Shown: one piece after another, positions 36,297 through 48,060 of the stretch
How positions within the stretch are numbered: position 1 is the first letter of the stretch
How the letters are laid out: the number at the start of each line of letters is the position of its first letter
Assembly (NCBI GenBank): GCA_020747065.1
Contig: JAGMVK010000004.1
Coordinates: 2,542,001-2,606,000 of the forward strand
DNA: 64,000 nt
Origin: Cadophora sp. MPI-SDFR-AT-0126
Taxonomy: Eukaryota > Ascomycota > Leotiomycetes > Helotiales > Ploettnerulaceae
Reading direction: 5' to 3'
Notes under the pieces: generated by a model
Databases searched by the model: none
Seen by the model: the letters and a program-made list of their open reading frames with translations, nothing else
What the model was told of the DNA's origin: nothing
Program-made: the position numbers and the translations under genes

Positions 36297-38153
36297 ATGC
36301 CAGGTTACATTGGGGAAATCCCGGGCATGTACTATGGTCTGAAATTCTCCATGATTCTGTAAGCTTGTGGCTTCTGACACGCTTCCAGACACAAAGAACG
36401 AGAAATACTTCGCTATCCAAGCAAATTACGCAGCGCCGGCCAATTCTGCTTACTCCAGCCAGGATGTCAAACGGCGGATGCTACGTGACGAGAAAGAAGC
36501 TGCGGCTACCAAAAAGGAAGAGCACCAGGAATGCCGAATTCGACAAGCAAGAATTCTTCAAGAACCACTTACAGGTGGAAGCTTGAGTAGAGAGACCGGT
36601 CTTGATGGTTTCGATCCTGCTCAGATCCTCGCTGGAGGTCTTGTACGACGAGGGCATCATACGATTATCGTCTCGCCTATCGAGGATGTCGGCTCTGGCA
36701 TGTTCAGCATCGGCCACAAACCAGCCGTCGGCCCTTCAATCTTTGAGTTGAGACATGGTGAGTAAGAGACGGTCTTGTTACTTTCTTGTGTGGGATGAAT
36801 ACCATGTATTTCAAGCCCACGGCTGCAGCATTTCAGTCATCTCAATGTTAGATCCTAACTAGACGTGCTTATACTGACACCACACACCAGCAATCAACGG
36901 CTACATTGAACTATATCAATTTGATCTTCAGGAACGTGATTTTTCATCTCAAGATTTTGGACTTGATTTCCAAAGGTATGGCGATGATAGAATCCCAGGG
37001 CTACCAAGTACAACAGAGATCACGTCTGTTTGCGTACATGAGACGAGTGGAACTCTAGCCACAACGTGGCTAGGCTGTGCTGCCGACTATGGAATCATGC
37101 TCAGTTCCACCAGCATTGAAGATGTGAATGGTAAGTTGGATGAGTAGACACTTCTTCAACTCCAAGAAGCACGAAGCATGAGGCATGAACCATGAATCAT
37201 GAAGCCTTGCAGCTTCTTCCACTAGACTGATTTCCTTCCTACTATAGGAGCTGGCCCTCTTGGTTTTAATTTGTTTCGCTTCCAGTCTTTGTCCACACCT
37301 CGAAGGGAAGAAGCTAATACCATCTCCAGATCAACCTAGTCAAAATCGGAGACAAGTAGTCCTCGGTCCGGGTCTCTCACGAGGCTCAGACGTATGCATC
37401 TTCTCGTCTACACCAGCACCACCACAAGCCAACCTCATCTTCGCTTACGGTACCAGTGCAGGCGTCCTAGCCACAGATAAACACGGATCGTACGATACCT
37501 ACTTTATCACCCTAGCCCCCTCCAAAGACCAACCAGACGACACCTTTGCCATTGAATTCCTCTCCGATAACCCTTCAGTTCTATTATCAGGAGGCCGGAG
37601 AGGAATCCTCGGCATCACAGACCTACGCCTACCTATGTCCTCTCCCAATTCAGACACCATCACACACCCAAGTTCCATAACACACATCTGCCAACTCGAC
37701 CAACACCGCCTCATAGTCAGTGGTCTCAACTCCACCCTCTGCCAATACGACCTCCGCTTCCGCAAAACCCGCAACTTGAAACCCATCCCAGAACAAAAAG
37801 CAAAAGCGAAATCAAGACTCAACTTCCATCCAACCTCTCCAATCCTAGTCTACCCGGACTACCAAAACACCGCCAGTCACCAAGCTGGTTTCGATATCGA
37901 CCTCGAAGCGGGCATAGTGGCCGCCGCGCAAGAAGCCGATGAGTTCACCCCCGCGATTCAACTGTTCTCGCTTCACGGCGGGCATAAGCTGGATTCTCCG
38001 CATGCGAATGGATTCCAGGCTAAGGATGATGATGATTGGTTGGTTAAGTGTTTGAGGTTTGCAAGGGATACAGATAGTGGGATGAAGAGTCTGTATGTGG
38101 GCCACAGGAAGAAGATTCAGAGATATGCGTGGGGCGACGTGGATGATGGGTAG
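36297..38153 (+). CDS. WD40 protein similar to DCAF4
   Basis: Predicted 490 residues. Exons are 36297-36336, 36389-36757, 36891-37130 and 37330-38153. The 40-nt first exon encodes MPGYIGEIPGMYY and splices into DTKNEKYFAIQANYAAP, the usual N-terminus of fungal DCAF4-like proteins (PG-YYD---KYF-I). Weak WD repeats follow: SGGRRGILGITDLRLP, ICQLDQHRLIVSGLNSTLCQ, LCQYDLRFRKTRN. DCAF4 proteins are substrate receptors for CUL4-DDB1 ubiquitin ligases. The donor of intron 1 (GTCTGA) is unusual, and the acceptor of intron 3 at 37329 was chosen because it alone restores frame after a branch-like GCTAAT. The end of exon 3 is therefore less certain. Confidence 0.8.
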
Positions 38154-38799
38154 GCGAGATAGAAAGTTCTGGTAGTGATCGAGTTCTTCGTGACAGATGA
38201 TGGTATAGCACTTTTAGATGGTTGGGTCTGGTATATGGAGACTAGGCTGTACTACTGTGGTGTAGCTCCTGCTTGGTTCTGGAATATTGGGTCGTGGTCC
38301 TGGTAGAAAAGGATATGTTGGTGGAGGTCCAAGGACAGTGAAAGCAGCTTCGACTACCACGAAAGATAGAGATAACAGTATAGGACCGCTCTGTACTGCA
38401 ACAAGGAAGATGAAGAAATGATACCTCGTTCGGTCCCATACGATGTCAACATGCGACTGTCTTAATGCTTGTTAAGTTCGTCCGTTTCAGGCTTCACATA
38501 AGCCGAGTCTTCTAATCACTCAAATCACTGAAGCCAGGTAGAACGGCACATGGTATCAGCGACAAGAAAACAAATACCCAGTCCCAAAATTGTACATTGA
38601 ATAACCAAAGGTCTATTCAGTTCCCTCTAAACGACATGCGTCCCTGCATGCTCTCTCTCATCACAACCAGCAAGCTAAGCAGTAGCCACATACGCCCTGC
38701 AATGCTGAATCTTCTAGCCCAACTGTCTATTGTTCGTGTGTTCCGATTCGATCCAATTCAACTCGATGTTTCGCCAAAGTCAACCACTCACTCACTAGC
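38154..38799. other. Intergenic, convergent 3' flanks
   Basis: Lies between the DCAF4-like gene (+) and the sugar transporter (-). The frame 38597-39040 (+) runs into the transporter's last exon antisense and is a shadow. Confidence 0.6.
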
Positions 38800-41130
38800 T
38801 CAATCCTCGCCCTCCTCATCATCATTCAACGGCTTGTACTTCCCACTTTTAACACTACTTCTACTCGAGCCCTCCCCATTCCTCTTCACTATCCGCGAGA
38901 TCCAGCCTCCAACACCCTCATTCGTCGAATCGTCGTCTGCGTATTGCGGCTTCCCATTCTTGATATTGACGTGTGGAGGATCAATGTCAAGACCTGGGAT
39001 CGCGTTAGAGGGGCCAAGACCAGGCGGACCTGAGCCGTGAATACCTCTCCTTAGATCCATGGACGGGACGGGCGAGCTGGCTCCCATCAGCGATCCGGCT
39101 TCAGCTCGCGTTTGTGGTGTGGGCATGGCGGTCGTGGCGTCTCCAAATAGGACGTCCATGTCCTCTAGTCTGATGCCGGCTGTTTCGGGGTAAATGAAAT
39201 ATACTGGGGAGAATATTAGCACACTGTCTTACAAGGACAAAAATAAACGGAATTGGCTACTAACCAACAACGAAACTCGTAACACAGAAAAAGGCGTGTA
39301 CGAGGTAAAGACGCCACTTGATAGATTCCTGCAGCACGGGGGTGAGTTCTCCTACAAGCCAATTGAAGGCCCAATTGGTTGCAGTGGACAAACTAGTACC
39401 CTTGGATCTGATGCTGAGGGGTAAGATCTCTGGGGGATAGAGCCAGGGGATAGGTCCCCAACTAAATCCAAAGGCGGCATTATATATCATGACAAAGATA
39501 ACAACGAGCGTCGGAGTCATCAGGATATCCAGGAAAAGGAAATAGGATATCAGAGATAAAGACAGCGCCATGGCGACGGCACCGCTGAGGAGAATGAAGC
39601 GGCGACCCCATCGATCCACCAGGTACCATGGTGGTACTGATGACATGAGATATGTAATTGCGTTGATTCCAGTCATCAAAATGGCCTGGCGACCAATCCA
39701 TCCGGCTGATTCGAAAACCAATGGTGCATAGTACGAAATGACGTTGATGCCATTGAGTTGCGCAAGGGCTTGGGCGGACATAGCAATGAAGACTCGAGTC
39801 TTGTATCGTCGGAACATATCAGAATACGACTTTTCGCCTTCTTGCCTTGAAAGCAGGACATCCATCTTAATTTCTCTGTACTCATCTCTCGCTTTGGCGT
39901 TGTGTATATCTCCACCCCCGTAGAGGTTGGCAATAACAACGATACCCTCTTCATCGTGGTCATTGTCCAAGAGCCATCTACAACGATTAGTTCTCTGTAG
40001 TGTAACTTCCGAATTACGATCCTACCTTGGCGACTCGACAATTATCAAACTTCCTAAGCCAAGAAGGGCCCCCATAACGCACTGCATCAATAGCGGAATT
40101 CTCCATGAGTAGTTACTGTTGATGTAACTGCAGAAGTAGTCGACCCAGACAGAGGTCGCGTATCCGGTAATGTTGCCAGAGAATTCGATGCATGCAAGCT
40201 TCCCTCGGTTGTGTGGAGGCGAAATTTCGGACTGATAAACTGGCACAATTGTTGAGAGCATACCAACACCAACACCAGCAATAATTCGACCCAGCAGCAT
40301 CATTGGCATTCCATTGGCAAATGTTTGAAGGGCACCGCCAATGAAAAATATCATAGAACCGTATAGAATTGTCTTTCTTCGCCCAATTATGTCTCCTATT
40401 CTTCCGACACACAGAGACGAAAAGAATGCTCCCACTTCAAGGATAGCTACCATAGTACCCACCTCTGCCTTTGTGGGTTGGTTAAAATAGTCTTTGAAGA
40501 ATGGGCCGCTATAAACCTGTCAGCTGGGTCTATTGAGAAGTCAACAAAGCTTGGACTTACGTGATAATGCCCGACATAACACCTTGATCATATCCGAAAA
40601 GAAAAACACCTAGGGATACAAATATACTTGTAAAGTATCTGGTCCATTGTCAGCAAGCACAACTTGTGTCGGATCAAGTCTGCCTACACTAATGGCTTGC
40701 CCGTCAGGCCATGCATCTGCCTTTCTCCTCCCGACATTATGGCGGCGAGGATATGTTCTGCCCTAGAGATATACCGGGGGGCCGGACTGGGGATTTCGAT
40801 CTCCTCCTTAACGAGTCCAGGATGATATTCTTTGGGTTCGAAGTCGTCGTTCTGGTCGTGATATCGGACCTTCTTATGCCGAGGAGCCCGTTTCGAGGAA
40901 GCCCCAAAGACTTGCTCGTCGAGGGATGCACGCAATTTTATCTGCAAGGGATCCTCAGCATCCGCCAACTGTTCCGCAAGATCACCAGTATCACTCCAGG
41001 AAAACTCGGAGCTGGGCGACGACGATCTCGAAAGGGAAGACCGGCGGCCCTGCTTTTCGTCTGAATGCCGGCCCAGCAGAGCAGCAGAGTGGGAGTCGGA
41101 ACGGGAGCCTTGTGTTGATAAGGTCCTCAA
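38800..41130 (-). CDS. MFS sugar porter with long cytosolic N- and C-terminal tails
   Basis: Major facilitator sugar transporter of 706 residues, longer than the usual 500-560. Minus-strand exons are 41130-40688, 40638-40561, 40508-40026, 39977-39265 and 39203-38800. About 147 hydrophilic residues, Ser-rich at first, precede helix 1 (VYFTSIFVSLGVFLFGYDQG). Family signatures are GRIGDIIGRRKT, RIIAGVGVGMLSTIVPVYQS, ESPRWLL, LNGINVISYYAP, DRWGRR and PETAGIRLEDMD. About 120 residues follow the last helix, ending in PLNDDEEGED. Uptake of hexoses or a sensor-like role are both possible; the substrate cannot be told from the sequence. Confidence 0.93.
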
Positions 41131-44100
41131 CGGTATATTGGCAGGACGGCGGGGAGGCTTTGGGGAAGGAATCGTGAAGGTTAGGACTGTTTTGCAGCAG
41201 TCCTCCGCGTTGGGGATGGGAGCGGTGCAGTTGACGTTGGGTCAGTCGTCAAGTTGTCAAAAGCAGGGCAAGGCAGGGTCCTCTCGGGAGTTCGTCAAGT
41301 AGCTAAAGGAGTGTAGCCATGAAAACCTTCAATGACAAAAGTGGGACAGATACATGAATGATAGGCGCGCGTGGAGCGGATGAATTAGCCAGCAGATATG
41401 TATCAGATGCACAAAGACACCGTAGATAACGAATTGGGCGATGTGATCAAGGTTGAGCTGGAGCTGGAGATGCACGATTGTTGGCACGAGACGACGCTGG
41501 ATGACGCTGGGCCCATCGCTGTGGAGTTGAAGGTGACCCTGGACTGTATCATGTGACTAATCTCACGGGCAATGTTATCTTGGCCCCCCTATTTGGGAGT
41601 GCAGGGGCATTGGCATTGGACCCTCAGCCACTCTCCACCTCCATACATTCCTTCACGATCTTCCGGCTGAGCACCACAATCGATAACAGACACTCCGCTA
41701 TCGATAGGCTCTCTAATCAAGTCAATGCTATGGCAGTATTAGCGAGGTATTGTTGATATCGATCACATTGGTCCCATCAGTTAATGTCATATCTTCTCTT
41801 TTCATATTTGGGGAAGCTCATAACTCACGATCGCTCGGAATAGTATCTAATCCAAGCTCTGGCTGGATTCTGAACGCGGTCACAGCATCTCAATAACACA
41901 AATTGAGGGCAAATTTACCGATAACCTGCCATTCAACTGATTCAGAACACGATTCTCATCCGAAATAAGTCCGTCGGCATCGAATCATCGTCAGGATTCT
42001 CAGTCGTTATTATTCATCTCTATCGAGGCTGGCGAATTTGTTGAACGGTGAAGTGAGCTTTGGCTAAAACATATAAAAACGAGTTTTCTGTGACAACAGT
42101 CTTATGAAATTGGCTTAAAGATCCTGAAATGCATCGCAGTCATTGAAAATTGAGCTTGCGTACTTTCTGCGAGAATGATATGTTGTTGTTGAAGTACAAA
42201 GGCTGCAAAAGAGCTGGATTGTCGGGTCTCGCTTCACTGGTCACGAAATTAGCTGGCCTCGTATCCTATTTTCATTAGAGAAAGGCTTTCAGCTTATGTT
42301 TAGGCAGTTCTGAGGAGGACTGTCAAGTCCCAGAAGCCGGAGAAATTGTAGATAAAGCCGAAACCATCGCTTGAAAGAAATGGTTCATTCTATTGAGAAA
42401 GTTCAACAGTATTATTGCTCTCTTCTATCTCTCCTCAACATGCCCAACAGGCGGGATCTCTAGACGCTCATCCGGATCAGCTGTCAATCAATACACGCAA
42501 GATCATGACCTGAACTGGGCATATGAACCGAACGATTTGACACTTGTCACCGTTCAATCAATCACATCTTTTTGAAAGAACTCACAAGTTCCCGCACCTC
42601 CAACTTCTCCATCGTATTCTAGCAACTTCAGCTGTCGTCGTCGTCCAAGAGGCAAAAGTTGGACGATCGCAACTATTTTCAGCAACTGCCACGAGTTGAA
42701 GACGTTCGAATTGTTCTAGAACGACATTCATCCTTCCCATAGCCTCCTCGTATCCTTGTACGCCCCAAAGGATCAACAGAGATTGGATGTAACTAGAGAA
42801 TATCCGGCCTATGAGCGTGCACAGAAGTCTCCTCACTAACCGCCCCGGCAACCCGCTCAAAACATCAGAAGGGCATCCAGTTCAGGAAGCTCACTCTCGT
42901 GAACAAAACATCAATCTGAGATTTCCCCACAGAGCTCGCATCGGATTGATACCTGATCTACATATTCTGTATCAGTTGACAATAAAGAGCCTCATGCTAT
43001 CCCCATGGGCAAGACGTGCAGGAATTCCCAAATCTCGTCATCGAGTAATAATTGCTTCTCTGGCATCCCTTTCCATAAGCGACGAATTTATGCAATCCTT
43101 GCCACTGCTCTCCCTGGATCTGCCATCTGCCCTGGTCCATAGCGGCCAGCCAGAGGGATGCGGTCTGGGAGATCGACTGTATGCAGGCTGCTGGCGAATC
43201 TGGAGTTGTAAAGTGGTACTTGCATAACTTGAAACTGCAGGCCACCAGGGCTGTGCAAGAATAGCAAAGGTGATGACAACAGGGCATTTCCTGGCCGAGA
43301 CCTCAATAAGTTTGAGAAATATACCCCCAGAGCGGCGATATAAGAAGGCATCGTATCGTTCGGCATTGAGCGGTTCATCAAACTTGAGCCTTGCAAGATC
43401 GCACGAGCAATTGTATCCCAGAACCCGACGCGGGCTCTCGTGTGTGGCTGGTTCTCCTGGAGATAATTTCGGAGCAGGACAACCCCCTGGCTCCATACGG
43501 CAAAGCAAGGCCCTCGACCAGCGTGGCATGAAATCACCTTTCAATCTAATTACACTCATCGAATGGCCCTGTAGTTTTTTCTCCCTCACTAATTCATTCC
43601 TTTCTCGAACACTTCTCATCGTCTGTCGCAACCACACATCATCCTCTGCCACCAAACGTCGAATAATAATAATCACCATCAGCAGTCAACAATCAACAAT
43701 TGTCTCGGTACTTGAAAGCTACACGAGGGCTGGATAGAAGTGGGTTACAGAAGCGTACCTGGGCACGGAAGTCTGGAAAAGGGAAAGGGCCATCGCTTCT
43801 CGAGCTAAAGCCGCCCAAACACGAGAGGGAGGCTGGGCTGTCAGAAGTGAAAAGCAGGGAAGGAGAAGAAAAACACTGAGGTCACGACAACAACACTCAA
43901 CCTTCAATTCGACTCTCCAAGGGATAGATAGAATCATCGACGTCTGCTGCTGTCGCCGCCAGCTCGTGCTGCGACCAGCTACCTACATCATCTCGAGTTT
44001 GCGACAACAAGGACTTGACTGCAGAGAATTGATCTGCGCTGCAGCCCAGCTCAGCCAACCCGCGCAGCCACTGACTGAAGCACATACCAAACGCCTCAAT

Positions 44101-44132
44101 CTTCCCCACGAATTCGAGGAAACCTTGTCGCA
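41131..44132. other. 3-kb region without a recognised gene
   Basis: Upstream of the sugar porter and of CHS7. The part at 41131-42390 is without long frames. At 42582-43737 several long frames overlap on both strands (42811-43227 and 43270-43737 on +; 43038-43679 and 43088-43537 on -), none with a domain I recognise. Part of this may be the CHS7 5' leader. A non-conserved gene at 43038-43679 cannot be excluded. Confidence 0.5.
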
Positions 44133-45265
44133 ATGGGTTCAACGCAGTTTGGAAACTTCCATGTAAGCTGTCATCCATCCTTAGCGATAGCTGAATGTCT
44201 CGAAGAAAAACGGAGAGAGCTCTGGCTGACAACAATTGATTTGCAGGACTTCTGTCGCGACTCAACCCTCCCCATCTGCAACGTGCGAACCGCCATCGCC
44301 CTCGATTCTCCAGTACCGATGCTAATTGAATTGATAGATCTTTCCCGGATTCAACTACACAAATCCGTCAGGATTCGAAGGAGGATGTGTTCTTACAGGC
44401 ATCTCTCTCAGTAGAGGGCGGCATCTAGGAAATCTAGGTTGGTCAATTGTGCAGATGGCTGGTGGCATGGACTGACAAATTGCAGGCGTCATCCTGCTCT
44501 GTGGAGTTGCTATTGTGGTCTCAGCATTTCTGCTATGGCGATCAGAACGGAAGCAAGCAGCGGTTGGGCGAAGGTAGGACCAAATTGCCTCTTCGTGTCG
44601 TAATAACTGACTCTTCAACCAGAGAAATGCAACTTTTCCTCCTTGGGTACATCATCATCGAGATATGCGAGATATTCACGGTTGGAAAGATCCCTGATCT
44701 GAAGGAGTCTGTTCGGATAGGATTTACTGGTATTCATCTCGGCATGATCATTGCGACGTTATGGATCCTCATGCTTAACGCTGCCGTGGGTTACCAAATA
44801 CTCGACGATGGCACGCCTCTCTCGGTCGGACTCATGGTCGGTTCCGCCGCTGCGCTCTTCATCGGAACTGGATATATCACTCTAGACACGGGCTTCTCAT
44901 GGACTGGCCACTTCGATTCCAGTCTTAGTGGTAACAACAGGAACATCGGCCTCTACGTCCTCTATCAACTTGCTCCTCTGGTCTTTCTATTCATATTCTT
45001 CGTACTGGAGACAGTCTTGGTCATTCGAGTTTTGGGGGAGAGGAAACCCATGATCTACTTGGCCGCGGCTGCTCTCCTGTTCGCCATTGGACAAATTTTC
45101 AACTACGTGATCAGCATCCATATCTGTAATGGAACCGACGGCAAAATCGACGGATCAATGTTTGAAACTCTGTTCACTCTTCTCTCTGTCGTCACGATAT
45201 GGGTTTTCTGGTCCAGCATTACCGAAGATGATTGGCCAATGCCTGTGAACAACACATACTCGTGA
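44133..45265 (+). CDS. CHS7: Chitin synthase export chaperone Chs7
   Basis: An ER membrane chaperone needed for export of class IV chitin synthase (Chs3) to the cell surface. Exons are 44133-44162, 44247-44282, 44338-44437, 44486-44573 and 44623-45265, giving 298 residues. The first exons, 30 and 36 nt, encode MGSTQFGNFH and DFCRDSTLPICN, the conserved Chs7 N-terminus. Next come FEGGCVLTGISLSRG, REMQLFLLGYIIIEICEIFT, NAAVGYQILDDGTPLS, LDTGFSWTGHFDSSLSGNN, YVLYQLAPLVFLF and the C-terminal WSSITEDDWPMPV, all standard for the family. Multiple hydrophobic helices agree with an integral ER protein. The start cannot be extended because the leader has stops. Confidence 0.97.
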
Positions 45266-45936
45266 TCAAGCAAAAAGAAAATCGGCATGGGAATCCGGAG
45301 TTTGGGGCATTTTGCTAGGAGCGGCACGTCTTTAACGACGTTATTGTTTTAAGTCAACACACAATGCATGTTACTGGACGTTTATGAATCAAGACGCGGG
45401 GTATCAAGCTACGAATGAAGTAATCCTGGGGAGAGGGGATAATACAAGAAGCGACGATTGGGGAAGTATGCTTCTGGAGAGGGGTTGCATCTTGGATGCT
45501 GCATTCAAGTGCCAGGTGGTTGTGTCGATCCGCTTTGTATATGATTTTTCGCATGTTACAGTATACCCAATGGAGCGCTTAATGGCAGGCAAGCAAGAAA
45601 TAAAATAAACATGTACCGTAAATCAGCGTTCCTACTTTAGTCATTGGTGCGAAGCAAATAAGCTGCCAACGAGGCTACAAATTGTAAAGCCGACCACAAT
45701 TGACTGCCTCAACCATTGCCATCACTATTTTGACATTGATTTCAGGCCAATTATCTTCTTCCTATATTTGTGGTTCAATTTCAATCCGTGAAAAGCTCTT
45801 GGCAATCTCCATCGTGCTGCGAGGCTCATGAAAGGCTATCGAGATTGTTACCTAAGCAATCTCAGCCTTGCCTCGAATTAAGAAACATTCCTCTCAAAGC
45901 AACACAGTCTTTGAACCAGAAAGCGAGAAAGCAAAC
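45266..45936. other. Intergenic CHS7-SSL1
   Basis: 3' flank of CHS7 and promoter of SSL1, tandem on the + strand. A 69-nt in-frame extension upstream of the chosen SSL1 start exists (from 45868) but is not family-like. Confidence 0.6.
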
Positions 45937-47581
45937 ATGTCGGACTCGGACGACGACTATATTGCGGATGCTCCCTCTGACGACGAGAGACCGCACAATG
46001 TCTCTGCGCACGGCACTCGTTCGACTGGTCCTGTCAGAGGAAATGCAGGCAACAACAGAGGCGAAACCAACACCAGCAACCGCAGGAGAGCTGCTTGGGA
46101 GGATATCCAGAGGAGTTGGGATACGGTTGTTGAGGGCGCGGATGGGAGTATCAATTCTGCAGTTGAAGGGCTGAGAGATGCGGGGAAGAGGAAAAGGTAC
46201 GCGCTGCTTTCAGCAAGGCAATCGTTCGATACTGACTACAACTTTGTAGATTGTTACGAGACACCACACCGTTACAAAGAGGTATCATTCGACATCTGAT
46301 GCTCATACTAGATTTCTCCTTTGCAATGGTAGAAAAAGACCTGCGACCAACAAGATATCTCCTCACCTTGCGCTTCGCATCCGAATTTGTCACCGAGTAC
46401 TTCGAGCAGAACCCCATCTCCCAACTCGGCATCCTAGGCATGCGAGATGGAATCGCCATCCGCGTCAGCGATATGAGCGGCAACCCAGCAGAACATATCG
46501 AGAACCTCAAGAAATTTCGAGATCAACAACCACAAGGGAATCCCAGTCTACAGAACGCCCTCGAGATGGCTCGCGCAGCGCTCTTCCACTCTCCCTCACA
46601 CGGCACCCGCGAAGTGCTCATCATCTACGGTGCGCTGCTGTCTAGTGATCCGGGCGATATCCATGATACGATAGCTGCACTCGTCACGGACAGGATCCGC
46701 GTTTCTGTCATTGGGTTGGCGGCTCAGGTCAAGATCTGTGCGGAGCTATGCTCGGTCACGAATGCGGGTGATCAAGGCAATTACAATGTTGCGCTTAATG
46801 AGCAGCATTTTAGAGAGCTGGTTATGGCGCTGACTACGCCTCCTGTTACGAGGACGAAGAAGCAGTCACAGTCGAGTCTGCTTATGATGGGCTTCCCGTC
46901 TCGGACTTCAGGTGCTGGGAAAACAATGAGCTTTTGCGCCTGTCATAGCAAGTTGGTGCGAGGTGGATACTTGTGCTCGAGATGTGAAAGCAAGGTTTGC
47001 AGCTTGCCAGCGGAATGTCCTGCGTGTGGTCTGACACTCATTCTTTCCACGCATCTGGCTCGCTCGTATCATCATCTCTTCCCGCTGAGGAATTGGGTCG
47101 AGGTCCCTTGGTCTCAGGCGGCCAAGTCGAAAGCTTGCTTTTCATGTTTGACGCCTTTCCCGGCTATTCCCAAGGAGAAGGCGATTGCTGAGGAGGGTAC
47201 GACTGAGGGAGAAATATTGGGGAACAGTGAGAGTGGGAGGTATGCGTGTGAGGTTTGCTCGAATCACTTCTGTGTTGACTGCGATGTTTATGCTCATGAA
47301 GGTAAGACGATCTTTTTTCAGTCACGTTCGTTCCATCTTATTGTCCCTATGCCCATCGTCGCGCACGTTTCATATTTGACCAGACTTTGAACAATTGAGT
47401 AATATGCTAATTTCCTGACTTTAGTCGTCCACAATTGTCCTGGTAAGCTCATGTTGCACCAAGTATATTGATTGAGTCGACTACTGACTGGTACTCTCTA
47501 GGATGCCAAAGCGATACCCGCGAGCATAACATCGGCGTTGCACACGAGATTGAGAACGGCGGCGATCCAATGGTGGAATAA
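45937..47581 (+). CDS. SSL1: TFIIH core subunit Ssl1 (p44)
   Basis: Subunit of TFIIH in transcription initiation and nucleotide-excision repair, partner of the XPD/Rad3 helicase. Exons are 45937-46196, 46250-47301, 47425-47442 and 47502-47581, giving 469 residues. The acidic N-terminus MSDSDDDYIADAPSDDE is followed by a von Willebrand A-like domain (LILDFSFAMVEKDLRPTRY, ISQLGILGMRDGIAIRVSD). Next is a C4 zinc finger (CACHSKLVRGGYLCSRC, ECPACGLTLILSTHLARSYH). The C-terminal RING-like C4C4 region (YACEVCSNHFCVDCDVYAHE, VVHNCPGC) is completed only by the last two exons, one of them 18 nt. Retention of the third intron would remove the last zinc ligands. Identity is certain. Confidence 0.96.
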
Positions 47582-48060
47582 AAACGTCTCAGAAATGACC
47601 AGCATAGGGAAATAGTCCGCTGGAAAAGATTTTCCGGCTCACAAAAAGCATTGCAGGCGTTGGGGTACCAAAATCGGTCGGTGCATGGCGCGGGTGATAT
47701 AACGGCGCGTCTCCGGTTTTTGCTTTCTGGGTATTAAAGTTCGATACATCACTAGCGTGGCCTCACTGAGTGTGTGATGAGGATATGGCAGGAGTGTCAA
47801 ATGAGAAGCCTCGGGGTGTCTTGACTCGTTCTTGGCTATTGTTGATGGGACGAGCTGCATAGAGAGGAGCTTGTATGAGGTCTAAGGCGGTGATCTGGTC
47901 CGAACATGCGAAGAACTACAAAGATAGAACTTGGCAAATATAGACAGCCAGTGGAGACTGTTAGAATGGGGGCAAATTCGCCGCATTCAATATGTGGAAG
48001 TCAAATTTGTACTGGAGGTTAAGCGAGTAAATAAACAATCTCGTCAACTCTCGCCCAACT
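47582..48060. other. Intergenic, convergent 3' flanks
   Basis: Lies between SSL1 (+) and the NLR gene (-). Nothing recognised. Confidence 0.65.

Noticed and set aside
36367..36388. Apparent upstream extension of the DCAF4-like second exon
   Set aside because: It begins at GTG and lies inside an intron. The spliced start at 36297 gives the expected N-terminus.
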